A DNA stretch of 64,000 nt, from NCBI GenBank assembly GCA_937927675.1, contig CALBSG010000128.1:3814-67813 (forward strand), read 5' to 3'. Positions 31,158 to 40,743 of the stretch are shown in pieces; the first letter of the stretch is position 1, and every line of letters starts with the position of its first letter. The position numbers were made by a program, and so were the translations under genes. The notes under the pieces were generated by a model. The model was given only the letters and a program-made list of their open reading frames with translations. It had not been told where the DNA came from and searched no databases. This stretch comes from an uncultured Paracoccaceae bacterium. Lineage in GTDB: Bacteria; Pseudomonadota; Alphaproteobacteria; Rhodobacterales; Rhodobacteraceae.

Positions 31158-31967
31158 ATGACCCACGCGCCCACCGCCCCGATCGAAGCCTCTCAGATGC
31201 GGCTTGTGGCCCTGCCCCGTCTGGCCTCGGCCGGGCGCTGGCGGGTCGAAGCGATGCGCAGCCTGTCGGAAGGGTGCTTTCTGTGGTTCACCAAGGGCCA
31301 AGGTCGGATCACCGTGGCGGGCGTGACGCGCGGCTACACTGCGCACAACGCGATCTACATTCCGCCGGGTGTCATGCATGGCTTTGAAGTTGGTCCGCAG
31401 GTGTTTGGCACAGCCGTGTTTTTTGGCCGTGACAGCAATGTGACCCTGCCCGACACACCACAGCATCTGCGCATCCGCGAGGTTCATGCCCAGCAAGAGC
31501 TGAATGTCATTCTGGACATGGTCCAGCGCGAGATGGACAGCGACACCCCGGCGCATGACCGGGCGGCCCAGCATTACCTTGGCCTTTTGGGGGTCTGGCT
31601 GGAACGCCAATCGGTCAAGGCCGCGCCCGAGGTCACGCCGCCCGATGCCGCCCGGCGTCTTGTGGCACGGTTTACCCAAGTGATGGAGCGCGAGTTCCGC
31701 AAAGGGCTGGGCGTGGGCGAGATGGCAGCCAAACTGGGCGTTACCCCGACGCATCTGACGCGCTGCTGCCGTCAGACCTGCGGGCGGTCCGCCATTGACC
31801 TGCTGCAAGACCGCCGGATCTTCGAAGCGCTGCGCCTGCTGTCGGAAACCGACACCCCGGTGGGCCAGATCGGGGAAAGCCTGGGCTTCAACTCGCCCGC
31901 CTACTTCACCCGCGCCTTCCAAAACATGACCGGCGTGTCGCCAACAAGCTTCCGCCGCTCGCTTTGA
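31158..31967 (+). CDS. AraC-family transcriptional regulator
   Basis: A 269-residue regulator with an N-terminal cupin-like effector domain (IYIPPGVMHGFEVG near residue 67) and a C-terminal double helix-turn-helix (about 165-267; LGVGEMAAKLGVTPTHLTRCC and VGQIGESLGFNSPAYFTRAF). The start could also be the ATG at 31140, 18 bases upstream. It lies 405 bases upstream of the dipeptide ABC operon on the same strand, so control of that operon is the simplest guess; direct repeats upstream of the operon are candidate sites. Confidence 0.85.
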   Translation: MTHAPTAPIEASQMRLVALPRLASAGRWRVEAMRSLSEGCFLWFTKGQGRITVAGVTRGYTAHNAIYIPPGVMHGFEVGPQVFGTAVFFGRDSNVTLPDTPQHLRIREVHAQQELNVILDMVQREMDSDTPAHDRAAQHYLGLLGVWLERQSVKAAPEVTPPDAARRLVARFTQVMEREFRKGLGVGEMAAKLGVTPTHLTRCCRQTCGRSAIDLLQDRRIFEALRLLSETDTPVGQIGESLGFNSPAYFTRAFQNMTGVSPTSFRRSL

Positions 31968-31995
31968 TTCGGGGGCTGCGCCGCAGAAAACACCG

Positions 31996-32032
31996 GATTC
32001 GCCATCGGATTTATTGAAGATGGCGAAGAATC
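31996..32032 (+). terminator. Hairpin after the AraC-family gene
   Basis: A 9-bp perfect stem (TTCGCCATC 31998-32006 with GATGGCGAA 32019-32027) is followed after a short gap by CACCCCTTTT, a modest terminator. Confidence 0.45.
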
Positions 32033-32109
32033 ACCCCTTTTCTCCGCATCGGCGGAAATCTCTCCGGTGGGGCGGAAATTAGACCCAGAAACCCGACAGA
32101 GGTGTCGAG

Positions 32110-32137
32110 GGTCGCAAACCGCCCGGATAGGTCGCAA
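32110..32137 (+). promoter_or_regulatory. Direct repeats GGTCGCAA, candidate AraC-type operator
   Basis: GGTCGCAA occurs at 32110-32117 and 32130-32137, exactly 20 bp apart, about 30 bases upstream of a TTGACG -35-like hexamer. AraC-family activators usually bind direct repeats one or two helical turns apart next to the -35. Confidence 0.35.
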
Positions 32138-32372
32138 CTGTTACACGAAAAGACGAATCTTGTCGTTGACGCAGGGGCGGAAAAAATGCCGAATACCCCT
32201 GTGACACGAATGCTGCAAAGGAGAGGCTCCTCACGCATTTCGGCGGGAAATGCCCGAAAGAAGGCGACCCTCGCGCGGGCCTGTTTTGGACGCGCTGCAT
32301 GAATGGTTCGGGCCTTATGCCCGAAAGTGAACCAGAAGAAACAAGGCCTAAGGCTGATTCAGGGAGACAAGC

Positions 32373-34022
32373 ATGAAAGATACCTTTGAAACCGAAACGC
32401 TGCATCCGGGCGCTGTGATGTATGCGGCCGAGGTTCGTGACGGCACGCTGAGCCGCCGCGAATTCCTCGTCCGCTCCACCGCGCTTGGGGTTTCGGCCGT
32501 TGCCGCCTACGGCCTGCTGGGCCTTGAGGCCCCGGCCGCAGCACAAGACACCCCCGCAATGGGCGGCACGCTGCGCATGGCGATGGAAACCAAAGCCCAA
32601 AAAGACCCCCGCACTTGGGACTGGTCGGAATTGGCCAACTTCGGCCGCGGCTGGCTGGAATATCTGGTCGAATACAACAATGACGGCTCGATCCGCGGCA
32701 TGCTGCTGGAAGGCTGGAGCGTCAACGAGAACGCCACCGAATTCACCCTGAACGTCCGCAAAGGCGTGAAATGGTCGAATGGCGATGATTTCACCGCCAA
32801 GGACGTGGTCCACAACATCAGCCGCTGGTGCGATGGCAACGTGGAAGGCAACTCGATGGCGGGCCGCATGGCTTCGCTGATGGATGCTGCCACCAAGGGC
32901 CCGCGCGATGGCGCCATCACGCAGGTTGACGATCACACCGTCAAGCTGACGACCCTGTCGCCCGACATCACCATCATCGTCGGCATGGCCGACTATCCGG
33001 CCGCTCTGGTCCACCCGTCCTATGACGGTGCCGATCCTTCGGTGAACCCGATTGGCACCGGCCCCTATATGCCGGAATCGAACGAAGTCGGCGTCAAGCA
33101 GGTTCTGGTCAAGTCGGCCAACCCGTGGTGGGGCACCGAAGTTTATGGCGGCCCCTATCTGGACCGCATCGAATACATCGACTTCGGCACCGATCCGGCT
33201 GCTGTCGTTGCGGCTGCAGGCTCGGGTGAGATCGATGCCAACTATCAGACCACGGGCGACTTCATTGCCCAGTATGATGCCCTTGGCTGGACCAAATCCG
33301 AAGCTGTGACCTCGGCCACGCTGGCGGTGCGCTTCAACCAGCAGCAGGAACCTTACACCAAAGCCGAGGTGCGCAACGCGCTCATCAAGGCCGTGGACAA
33401 CAAGGTCGTTCTGGAACTGGGGTATTCGAACCTGGGCACCGTGGCTGAAAACCACCATGTCTGCCCGATCCACCCCGAATACTTTGCCCTGCCGCCGCTG
33501 ACCGCCGATCCGGCGGCTGCCAAAGCCGGGATCGAAGCTGCGGGCCTGATCGACAACGAGTTCGAACTGATCTCGCTGGATGACGCTTGGCAGGCTGCGA
33601 CCTGTGACGCTGTTGCTGCCCAAATCCGCGATGCGGGCATCAAGATCAAGCGCACCGTGCTGCCGGGCTCGACCTTCTGGAACGACTGGACCAAGTATCC
33701 GTTCTCGTCCACCGAATGGAACATGCGCCCGCTTGGCGTGCAGGTTCTGGCGCTGGCCTATCGTTCGGGCGAAGCTTGGAACGAAACCGCCATGGCCAAC
33801 CCGGACTTTGACGCAGCGCTCGCTGAAGCACTGTCGATCAACGATGCCGAAGCGCGCAAAGCGGTGATGGAGAAGATCGAGAAGATCATGCAAGACACCG
33901 GCGTGATGGTGCAGCCCTACTGGCGGTCGCTGTTCCGCCACGCGGACCCGAAAGTGCATGGCGCTGAAAAGCACGCCACCTTCGAGCATCACCACTACAA
34001 GTGGTGGGTTGACGCAGCCTAA
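32373..34022 (+). CDS. Dipeptide/oligopeptide-type ABC transporter substrate-binding protein
   Basis: A 549-residue family 5 solute-binding protein. The N-terminus has a twin-arginine-like motif ([14 protein letters not shown], about residues 26-39) followed by a hydrophobic stretch and AAAQD, so Tat export is likely. The central [10 protein letters not shown] and C-terminal lobes are typical of peptide-binding proteins. It is the first gene of a four-gene operon; a strong terminator-like hairpin behind it should make it more abundant than the permeases. The ligand cannot be told from sequence. Confidence 0.9.
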   Translation: MKDTFETETLHPGAVMYAAEVRDGTLSRREFLVRSTALGVSAVAAYGLLGLEAPAAAQDTPAMGGTLRMAMETKAQKDPRTWDWSELANFGRGWLEYLVEYNNDGSIRGMLLEGWSVNENATEFTLNVRKGVKWSNGDDFTAKDVVHNISRWCDGNVEGNSMAGRMASLMDAATKGPRDGAITQVDDHTVKLTTLSPDITIIVGMADYPAALVHPSYDGADPSVNPIGTGPYMPESNEVGVKQVLVKSANPWWGTEVYGGPYLDRIEYIDFGTDPAAVVAAAGSGEIDANYQTTGDFIAQYDALGWTKSEAVTSATLAVRFNQQQEPYTKAEVRNALIKAVDNKVVLELGYSNLGTVAENHHVCPIHPEYFALPPLTADPAAAKAGIEAAGLIDNEFELISLDDAWQAATCDAVAAQIRDAGIKIKRTVLPGSTFWNDWTKYPFSSTEWNMRPLGVQVLALAYRSGEAWNETAMANPDFDAALAEALSINDAEARKAVMEKIEKIMQDTGVMVQPYWRSLFRHADPKVHGAEKHATFEHHHYKWWVDAA

Positions 34023-34045
34023 GGGCAGCGACGGCCAATCAGATC

Positions 34046-34077
34046 GGGCGCGCGGGAAATCCCTCGCGCGCCCTTTT
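34046..34077 (+). terminator. Internal attenuating terminator after the binding-protein gene
   Basis: GGGCGCGCG (34046-34054) pairs with CGCGCGCCC (34065-34073), followed by TTTT. Located 24 bases after the binding-protein stop and 78 bases before the first permease, it suits the usual excess of binding protein over membrane components. Confidence 0.75.
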
Positions 34078-34154
34078 ATCTCTCGCCACACCGCACGCGG
34101 TGCAGCCGGCCTTTCCGTCTGTGCCCGCACTGCCCGCCCGGACAGGACCGCCCC

Positions 34155-35264
34155 ATGTTGATGTTCATTCTGCGCCGCCTTGGGGTCATGATGCTGACCG
34201 CCTTCGCGCTGACTTTCATCGTCTTTTCGCTGACAAACCTGCAACCAAACCTGGAAAAACTCGCGAAATCCGAGGCTTCTGTCCGGATGACCGATGATCA
34301 GGTGGTCAGCTGGATTGCCAACAACGGCTTCGATACGCCGATGATCTCGCGCTATGGCCAATGGCTGGGCGTGGTGCCTGGGTGGGTCAAGACCATGGAA
34401 GACGGCGAAGTCCGCGGGCGCTGCATCGAAAAAGGGGCTGATCCCGCCGCTGCGCCAGTCCGTTGCGGACTTTTGCAAGGTGACTGGGGCGTTTCCACCG
34501 TCTTCAAGAAACCGGTTTCCCAAATCCTGGGCCGTTCGCTGGGCCAAACCGGCTGGCTGATGCTGGCGGTGATGCTGGTGATGGTGCCGACCGCCTTGAT
34601 CTTGGGCGTGCTGTCGGGAATGCGCGAAGGCTCGCGCACCGACCGGGTGCTGTCCACCGGCGCGATCATCACCACCGCAACACCGGAATATGTCTCTGGC
34701 GTGATCTTCATTGCGCTGTTCGCCTCTGCCACGGTGGGGGTCTCGCCGCTCTTGGTGCATCTTGGCCTGCTTGGCAGCCCTGACGCCCTGTTTGGCGCCC
34801 GCAAGACGCTGTTCATGGGCACAGCGACCAGCGCGATGGATCACATCACCTTCTGGAACTTTGCCCTGCCCGTCATGACCATCGCGCTTTATGGCATCGG
34901 CTATATCGCGCGGATGACGCGGGCGAGCATGACCGAGGTGATGACCGCCCAATATATCCGCACCGCGCGGCTCAAGGGGGTCAGCTTCCGTCAGGTTGTG
35001 ATGAAACACGCGCTGAGAAATGCGCTGATCGCGCCGTTCACCGTCATCATGTTGCAGTTCCCCTGGCTTTTGAACGGCGTCGTGATTGTCGAAACCTTGT
35101 TCAACTACAAGGGCTTTGGCTGGACGCTGGTCCAAGCCGCCACCAACAATGACATCGAGATGCTTTTGGGCTGCTCGGTCGTCGCCGTCTTCGTCGTTCT
35201 GGTGACACAGCTGATCTCGGATGTCGGCTATGTCTTCTTGAACCCCCGTATTCGTCTGGCCTGA
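34155..35264 (+). CDS. ABC transporter permease, DppB type
   Basis: A 369-residue inner-membrane permease with six predicted helices. The N-terminal helix is MLMFILRRLGVMMLTAFALT. The EAA loop (about residues 255-290, YIRTARLKGVSFRQVVMKHALRN, here cut) contacts the ATPase. There is a long periplasmic insert between helices 1 and 2 with two cysteines (GRCIEKG, VRCGLLQGDWG). It is followed 4-10 bases later by its partner permease. Confidence 0.92.
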   Translation: MLMFILRRLGVMMLTAFALTFIVFSLTNLQPNLEKLAKSEASVRMTDDQVVSWIANNGFDTPMISRYGQWLGVVPGWVKTMEDGEVRGRCIEKGADPAAAPVRCGLLQGDWGVSTVFKKPVSQILGRSLGQTGWLMLAVMLVMVPTALILGVLSGMREGSRTDRVLSTGAIITTATPEYVSGVIFIALFASATVGVSPLLVHLGLLGSPDALFGARKTLFMGTATSAMDHITFWNFALPVMTIALYGIGYIARMTRASMTEVMTAQYIRTARLKGVSFRQVVMKHALRNALIAPFTVIMLQFPWLLNGVVIVETLFNYKGFGWTLVQAATNNDIEMLLGCSVVAVFVVLVTQLISDVGYVFLNPRIRLA

Positions 35265-35274
35265 GGGAATGGAC

Positions 35275-36438
35275 ATGGACACGCTCTCTTGGTTCCAGAT
35301 TATCGCCGCCATGGCAGGCCGCTTCCTGCCGGTCTGGGTGGCACTGGTCGTCACCTATACCCTGTCGATCACCTTCAAGCGGCGGCTTGGGCTTTACGGA
35401 AAGCTCTTTGACAGCCCCGTCGGCATGATCGGCTTTGGCGTGGTGATGTTCTGGGTCTTCACCGCCATCTTCGCCAATTGGATCATCACCATGGATCCCT
35501 TGGCGCAGTTCTCCGGCTCTAAGAATGCCGTGCCCGGATCGGCGCTGAAAGCGCCGGATGAAGGTGCCTATGGCTATCTGCTTTTGGGGGCAGACCATGT
35601 GGCCCGCGACGTGTTCAGCCGGATGGTCATGGGCTCTCGCGTGGTGCTGCAAATTGCGCCAGCTGCCACGGTCTTTGCCTTCATGGTTGGCATCACGCTG
35701 GGCCTTCCGGCCGGCTATTTCGGCGGCAAACTCGATACCGGGCTCAGCTTCCTTGCCAACCTCGTGCTGGCCTTCCCGGTGATCTTGCTGTTCTACCTGC
35801 TCGTCACGCCCGAAATCGTGAAGACCGGCATCCCCACTTGGTTTGCCGCCATCCTGTTCGTCTTCCCGATCGTGTTCTTCGTGATCCTGTTCAACTCGCG
35901 CTTTTTCACAAACCCCGCCAAACGCAACCTTTACGTCGGCGCGGTGCTGGTGATCGGGATTTGGGCCTATTCGGGGCTGGCCTTCAATCTGGACCCCTTG
36001 GGCATCTGGTCGATGGACCCGAACCTTCTGAACGTCTTTGTCTCGGTGGTCTTTGTGAACTCGCCCGGGGTGTTCCGTATCGTGCGTGGCATGGTGATGG
36101 ACATCAAGACGCGGGACTATGTGGCCGCAGGCCAAACGCGCGGCGAAGGCCCCTGGTATATCATGCTGTGGGAAATCCTGCCCAATGCGCGCGGCCCGCT
36201 GATCGTCGATTTCTGCCTGCGCATCGGCTACACTACCATTCTGCTCGGGACGCTTGGTTTCTTTGGTCTTGGCGTTTCCCCGGAAAGCCCGGACTGGGGC
36301 TCGACCATCGACGATGGCCGCAAGCTGCTGTCGATGGTGCCGCACCCGGCCCTTGCCCCTGCCCTTGCGCTGATGAGCCTTGTGCTTGGTCTGAACCTCC
36401 TCGCCGACGGTCTGCGCGAAGAAAGCCTGAAGGATTGA
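35275..36438 (+). CDS. ABC transporter permease, DppC type
   Basis: A 387-residue partner permease with an N-terminal extension and the EAA loop TRGEGPWYIMLWEILPNARG. GAGGG eight bases before 35275 favours that start; the in-frame ATG at 35269 would add two residues. A segment of about 90 residues between helices 4 and 5 makes it longer than classic DppC, as in related alphaproteobacterial transporters. It ends 4 bases before the ATPase gene. Confidence 0.9.
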   Translation: MDTLSWFQIIAAMAGRFLPVWVALVVTYTLSITFKRRLGLYGKLFDSPVGMIGFGVVMFWVFTAIFANWIITMDPLAQFSGSKNAVPGSALKAPDEGAYGYLLLGADHVARDVFSRMVMGSRVVLQIAPAATVFAFMVGITLGLPAGYFGGKLDTGLSFLANLVLAFPVILLFYLLVTPEIVKTGIPTWFAAILFVFPIVFFVILFNSRFFTNPAKRNLYVGAVLVIGIWAYSGLAFNLDPLGIWSMDPNLLNVFVSVVFVNSPGVFRIVRGMVMDIKTRDYVAAGQTRGEGPWYIMLWEILPNARGPLIVDFCLRIGYTTILLGTLGFFGLGVSPESPDWGSTIDDGRKLLSMVPHPALAPALALMSLVLGLNLLADGLREESLKD

Positions 36439-36442
36439 TGCG

Positions 36443-38530
36443 ATGACAAGCACTGACTGGGACCCGTCCAAACCGATCCTCGAGATCGAGAACCTCTCGA
36501 TCAGCTTCTTCACACGGCTGCGCGAAATCCCCGCCGTGATGGATTTTTCCTGCACCGTCATGCCCGGCGAGGCGATGGGCCTTGTTGGAGAATCCGGCTG
36601 TGGCAAATCCACCGTGGCGCTTGCGGTCATGCGTGATCTTGGCAAAAATGGCCGCATCGTCGGCGGCAAGATCAAGTTCAAGGGCCGTGATCTGACCACC
36701 ATGAGCGAAGAAGAGCTGCGCCATATTCGCGGCTCGGAAATCGCCATGATCTATCAAGAGCCGATGGCCTCGCTTAACCCTGCGATGAAAATCGGCGCGC
36801 AGTTGGCCGAAGTGCCGATGATCCATCAGGGCATGTCCAAACACGACGCGTGGGAGCTTGCCCGGCAGATCGTGGCCGATGTGCGCCTGCCCGACCCGGA
36901 CCGCATCATCAACGCATATCCGCACCAGCTGTCGGGGGGCCAGCAGCAGCGCATCGTGATTGCGATGGCGCTGATGTCGAAACCCGCGCTTTTGATTTTG
37001 GACGAACCGACCACCGCGCTGGATGTGACGGTGGAGGCGGGCATCGTCGATCTGGTCAAGGATCTGGGCCATAAATACGGCACCTCGATGCTGTTCATCA
37101 GCCACAACCTTGGGCTGGTGATGGACGTCTGTGACCGGCTTTGCGTGATGTATTCCGGCGAAGCTGTGGAAACCGGCAATGTGGTGCAGGTCTTTGACAA
37201 GATGCGCCACCCCTACACGCAGGCTTTGTTCCGCTCGATCCCCCTGCCCGGCGCCGACAAAAACTCCCGGCCCTTGGTGGCCATCCCCGGCAACTTCCCG
37301 TTGCCGCACGAACGCCCGCAGGGCTGCAACTTTGGCCCGCGCTGCGACTATTTCCAGCAAGGCCGCTGCAATGCGGCGGACATTCCGATGGACACCGTGC
37401 CAGAGGGCGACCGCCACCAGACCCGCTGCCTGAAATGGGCCGAGATCGACTGGGACGCCCCCTTGAAGGCCCGCGTCACCAAGGAAAAAGCCAAAATCGG
37501 CAAGGTCGTCCTGAAGATGGAAGACCTGCGCAAGTATTACTCCGTCTCCGGCTCTGCCTTTGGCGGCGGCATGAAGAAGGTTGTGAAAGCCAACGAAACC
37601 CTGTCGTTTGAGGCGCATGAGGGCGAAACGCTGGCGATTGTCGGCGAAAGCGGCTGCGGCAAATCCACCTTTGCCAAGGTGCTGATGGGTCTGGAAACCG
37701 CCACCTCCGGCTCCATCATGCTGTTTGACGAAAATGTGGAATCGACCCCGATCACCAAGCGCAATGTCGATACCGTGTCGAGCGTCCAGATGGTGTTCCA
37801 AAACCCCTTCGACACGCTGAACCCGTCGATGACCGTGGGCCGCCAGATCATCCGGGCGTTGGAGATCTTCAAGCAGGGCAAATCGGACGAAGAACGCCAC
37901 GCCCGCATGCTGGAACTTCTTGACCTCGTGAAACTGCCGCGCGCCTTCGCCGAACGTATGCCGCGCCAACTGTCCGGCGGACAAAAGCAGCGCGTCGGTA
38001 TTGCCCGTGCCTTTGCCGGTGGCGCCAAGGTGGTGGTCGCAGACGAGCCGGTCTCGGCGCTTGACGTTTCGGTTCAGGCTGCCGTGACCGACCTTTTGAT
38101 GGATATCCAGCGTGAGAACGGCACGACGCTGCTGTTCATCTCTCACGACCTTTCCATTGTGCGCTACCTCAGCGACCGGGTGATGGTGATGTATCTTGGC
38201 CATGTGGTCGAGATGGGCACCACCGATCAGGTGTTCCAGCCGCCCTATCACCCCTACACCGAAGCCCTTTTGTCAGCCGTGCCGATTGCGGACACCAAGG
38301 TGGAACGCAAACGCATCGTCTTGGAAGGCGACATCCCTTCGGCGGTGAACCCGCCGCCGGGTTGCCCGTTCCAGACGCGCTGCCGCTGGAAATCCCAGGT
38401 TCCGGGTGGGCTCTGCGACCGCGAAATGCCGCCGGTTCAGGTGCTGGAGGGCGGTCACCAGATCAAGTGCCACCTGTCAGCCGATATTCTGGCCCGCATG
38501 GAGCCTGTCATCAAGATCGCGGCGGAATAA
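36443..38530 (+). CDS. Fused dual ABC ATPase (DppD-DppF type)
   Basis: A 695-residue protein with two complete ABC domains. Walker A GESGCGKST occurs at 49-57 and again near 400, with signature motifs LSGGQQQR and LSGGQKQR. Each half ends with the oligopeptide-transporter C-terminal domain carrying cysteines (CNFGPRCDYF; CPFQTRCRW). It energises the two permeases just upstream. Fusion into one chain is common in alphaproteobacteria. Confidence 0.93.
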   Translation: MTSTDWDPSKPILEIENLSISFFTRLREIPAVMDFSCTVMPGEAMGLVGESGCGKSTVALAVMRDLGKNGRIVGGKIKFKGRDLTTMSEEELRHIRGSEIAMIYQEPMASLNPAMKIGAQLAEVPMIHQGMSKHDAWELARQIVADVRLPDPDRIINAYPHQLSGGQQQRIVIAMALMSKPALLILDEPTTALDVTVEAGIVDLVKDLGHKYGTSMLFISHNLGLVMDVCDRLCVMYSGEAVETGNVVQVFDKMRHPYTQALFRSIPLPGADKNSRPLVAIPGNFPLPHERPQGCNFGPRCDYFQQGRCNAADIPMDTVPEGDRHQTRCLKWAEIDWDAPLKARVTKEKAKIGKVVLKMEDLRKYYSVSGSAFGGGMKKVVKANETLSFEAHEGETLAIVGESGCGKSTFAKVLMGLETATSGSIMLFDENVESTPITKRNVDTVSSVQMVFQNPFDTLNPSMTVGRQIIRALEIFKQGKSDEERHARMLELLDLVKLPRAFAERMPRQLSGGQKQRVGIARAFAGGAKVVVADEPVSALDVSVQAAVTDLLMDIQRENGTTLLFISHDLSIVRYLSDRVMVMYLGHVVEMGTTDQVFQPPYHPYTEALLSAVPIADTKVERKRIVLEGDIPSAVNPPPGCPFQTRCRWKSQVPGGLCDREMPPVQVLEGGHQIKCHLSADILARMEPVIKIAAE

Positions 38531-38563
38531 GGCCGAACGCCCGCGCTTTTACGACGGAATAAA

Positions 38564-38629
38564 GGGGGGCCACGGCCCCCCTCGCGCTGTCGCGCTCACC
38601 CCCGGTGAGTATTTCAAAAGGCGCAAATC
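38564..38629 (+). repeat. Dispersed intergenic element, copy 3, with terminator hairpin
   Basis: A perfect GGGGGGCC/GGCCCCCC hairpin (38564-38581) lies behind the ABC operon, followed by CACCCCC and a diverged core GGTGAGTATTT with AAAGGCGCAAAT (38604-38629). It shares hairpin-plus-core architecture with copies 1 and 2 and probably terminates the operon. The rest of the 232-base gap to the transglycosylase gene shows nothing else. Confidence 0.6.
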
Positions 38630-38762
38630 CATCCTCACCGCACTCTTAGAGTTGCGCCTTGCAAAAGACTCTCGGGGTTTGCTGTTGGTTTCGCCATTGG
38701 TTCAAGAAACCAGCAGCATGGGCCGCATGCCGAGGGGGCGGACATCCCCCTTATGTCTTCAA

Positions 38763-39374
38763 TCAGCCAAGAATCGCTTTGACGTAGTTTTTGGTTTCCG
38801 CAAAGGGCGGGATGCCGCCGTGCTTTTCCACCGCGGCGGGACCGGCGTTATAAGCGGCGAGCGCCAGCCGCCAGCTGCCAAATTTAGCATACATCATCGC
38901 CAGATAGCGCGCACCGCCATCCAGGTTTTGATGCGGATCAGTGGCATCAACCCCCAATTTTGCCGCCGTCCCCGGCATCAGCTGGGCCAGCCCGGTGGCG
39001 CCAGCATGGCTGACCGCATGGGGGTTCCAGCCGGATTCCTGTTGCACAAGGCGCAGGAACAAATCTTCTGGAACGCCATGTTTGCGCGCGGCGGCCTTGG
39101 CCACCTCAAGATAGGCGCCTTTGTAATTGCCCTTGTAGCGCGGCAGGGCTGTACTGTCGCCAGCCCCCTTTTCCTTGGGCGCGTTGGGTTTCAGCCGTGC
39201 GGAGAATTCGTATTGCTTGGACAGTTTGCTATCGAGAAAGGCGGTCTGCGATTTGAACAGTGCATTGCGATTCTTTCTGGAGCCTGACAGCGTCAGCCCT
39301 TCGGCATCGGCCATATCGACAGGGGCCAGCGACAAGGCCAGCGACAGCGCAACAAGCGGACGCAAAAGCGACAT
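38763..39374 (-). CDS. Lytic murein transglycosylase (SLT domain)
   Basis: A 203-residue exported protein with a signal peptide (about 1-23) and a C-terminal SLT domain (about 88-200). The catalytic glutamate is Glu113 in [13 protein letters not shown], and [10 protein letters not shown] and [10 protein letters not shown] are the other family motifs. It cleaves peptidoglycan to 1,6-anhydro products. The start at 39374 is set by the signal peptide; an upstream frame extension is not convincing. Divergent from ssb. Confidence 0.92.
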   Translation of the reverse strand: MSLLRPLVALSLALSLAPVDMADAEGLTLSGSRKNRNALFKSQTAFLDSKLSKQYEFSARLKPNAPKEKGAGDSTALPRYKGNYKGAYLEVAKAAARKHGVPEDLFLRLVQQESGWNPHAVSHAGATGLAQLMPGTAAKLGVDATDPHQNLDGGARYLAMMYAKFGSWRLALAAYNAGPAAVEKHGGIPPFAETKNYVKAILG

Positions 39375-39576
39375 GCAAAATTCCAGACCGATCAGACAGC
39401 GATCACTATAGGAATTTGTTCCCGAATTGCCAGCGTGAAGCCCATCCATGGGGCAAAATACCGCCCATGCCGCCGACCCGTCTGCATTGGTTGCAGGGCC
39501 TTGGCTGGCGTTCTATAGCTTTTATCAACCAGCCTGCGGCAACCTGCCGGGGCAAATCAGAATCAGGGAGTGCGTC

Positions 39577-40116
39577 ATGGCGGGGTCGGTCAACAAGGTC
39601 ATCATCGTCGGAAATCTGGGGCGCGACCCCGAGGTGCGGACCTTTGGCAATGGCGGCAAGGTGGTGAACCTGCGCATCGCCACCTCGGAAACCTGGCGTG
39701 ACAAGCAATCGGGTGAGCGCAAAGAGCGCACCGAATGGCATTCGGTCGCGATTTTCAACGAAAACCTTGCCAAGATTGCCGAACAATATCTGCGCAAAGG
39801 CTCGACCGTTTATGTCGAGGGGCAGTTGGAAACCCGCAAATGGCAGGACCAAACCGGTGCAGATCGTTACACGACCGAAGTTGTGTTGCGCCAGTTCCGC
39901 GGCGAATTGACCCTGTTGGGCGGCCGCGGCGAAGGTGGCAGCGGCGGTTCGGGCGGCGGCTATGACGATCGCGGCGCAAGCGGTGGTGGGTATGACGATT
40001 ATCAAGGTGGCGGCGGTCAGGGCGGTGGCTATGGCGGCGGCCGCAGCAGCGGCGGCGGCAACCAAGGCGGTGGCGGCGGCGGTCGCCCGGATCTGGATGA
40101 CGAGATCCCCTTCTAA
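39577..40116 (+). CDS. ssb: Single-stranded DNA-binding protein
   Basis: A 179-residue SSB: OB fold at about 3-112 ([30 protein letters not shown]), a Gly-rich linker (about 117-172, encoded by GGC-rich repeats) and the acidic tip DDEIPF that recruits repair enzymes. The start at 39577 is preceded by AGGGAG. No LexA box was found upstream, unlike ssb in some relatives. Confidence 0.95.
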   Translation: MAGSVNKVIIVGNLGRDPEVRTFGNGGKVVNLRIATSETWRDKQSGERKERTEWHSVAIFNENLAKIAEQYLRKGSTVYVEGQLETRKWQDQTGADRYTTEVVLRQFRGELTLLGGRGEGGSGGSGGGYDDRGASGGGYDDYQGGGGQGGGYGGGRSSGGGNQGGGGGGRPDLDDEIPF

Positions 40117-40141
40117 GACTGCCGGGCAATCCAACCTATCA

Positions 40142-40165
40142 AGCGGGCCTTTTGGCCCGCTTTTT
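40142..40165 (+). terminator. Intrinsic terminator of ssb
   Basis: AGCGGGCC-TTTT-GGCCCGCT followed by TTTT, 25 bases after the ssb stop. Confidence 0.9.
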
Positions 40166-40263
40166 CTTGGCCGTTCATAGGCATGGTTTTTCCAAGGTTA
40201 GGCCACTGGACCTTGCGGGGCGAATTCCCTATATATTCTCTCAACTAAACCCGCGAGACCACA

Positions 40264-40626
40264 ATGAACCAGCCGCAAGACCATCTTGAAGGCGCACCTT
40301 TGATCCGCCCTTCGACCACCGATCACCCGCTGTATGAGGCTGTTGTTGACGCCTGCCGCACGGTGTTTGACCCGGAAATCCCGGTCAACATCTATGATCT
40401 TGGTTTGGTCTATACCATTGAGATCAATGCGGAAAATGAGGTTTCGGTCCTGATGACCCTGACTGCGCCGGGCTGCCCGGTGGCCGGCGAAATGCCCGCT
40501 TGGGTGCAAGACGCGGTGGAACTGGTTGTGGGCGTGAAATCGGCCGAGGTCGGCATGACCTTTGACCCGCCTTGGGGCATGGAAATGATGTCTGACGAGG
40601 CACGGTTGGAACTGGGGTTCATGTAA
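40264..40626 (+). CDS. MIP18/PaaD-family Fe-S assembly protein (SUF-associated)
   Basis: A 120-residue DUF59 (MIP18) protein. The motifs are DPEIPVNIYDLGLVY (about 36-50) and the reactive cysteine in TAPGCPVAG (about 88). In SUF operons and stand-alone copies this family helps mature Fe-S proteins; here it lies just upstream of an A-type carrier gene two genes away. The first operator-like dyad of the satD array begins two bases after its stop. Confidence 0.88.
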   Translation: MNQPQDHLEGAPLIRPSTTDHPLYEAVVDACRTVFDPEIPVNIYDLGLVYTIEINAENEVSVLMTLTAPGCPVAGEMPAWVQDAVELVVGVKSAEVGMTFDPPWGMEMMSDEARLELGFM

Positions 40627-40627
40627 G

Positions 40628-40743
40628 GCAAGCTCCGCGACTTGCCCGTCTGAAAAGCAAGTCTCATACGTTGCATTACTGAAAGGCAAGCCAAAAGGCT
40701 TGCATTTTTCCCGCGCAAGGCTTATGACTTGCCTATGCACAGC
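40628..40743 (+). repeat. Four GCAAG-N8-CTTGC dyads at an exact 29-bp period upstream of satD
   Basis: 18-bp dyads GCAAG-N8-CTTGC begin at 40628, 40657, 40686 and 40715 (the second has GTTGC). Start-to-start distance is exactly 29 bp three times; centres and 11-base spacers differ in sequence. The third dyad is also a hairpin followed by ATTTTT (40704-40709) and may terminate the upstream gene. The fourth ends two bases before the satD ATG and covers the probable -10 region. It looks like a multi-site operator. Confidence 0.85.

Larger units (their letters stand above)
31968..32372 (+). promoter_or_regulatory. 405-base regulatory region of the ABC transporter operon
   Basis: No credible ORF is present. 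It holds the terminator-like hairpin at 31996-32032, paired GGTCGCAA direct repeats (32110-32137), a TTGACG candidate -35 at 32166-32171, and two leader hairpins: GCATTTC/GAAATGC near 32240, and TTCGGGC-CTTAT-GCCCGAA at 32307-32325, just upstream of the ribosome site AGGGAGA of the binding-protein gene. Confidence 0.5.

Noticed and set aside
32079..35354. 1091-codon open frame on the minus strand opposite the ABC transporter genes
   Set aside because: It is antisense to well-identified binding-protein and permease genes; its composition is what high-GC codon bias produces on the opposite strand, and no family motif is present.
40628..40743. CRISPR array
   Set aside because: The four units share only 5-base arms, spacers are 11 bases, and no cas genes are present; a regulatory operator array explains it better.
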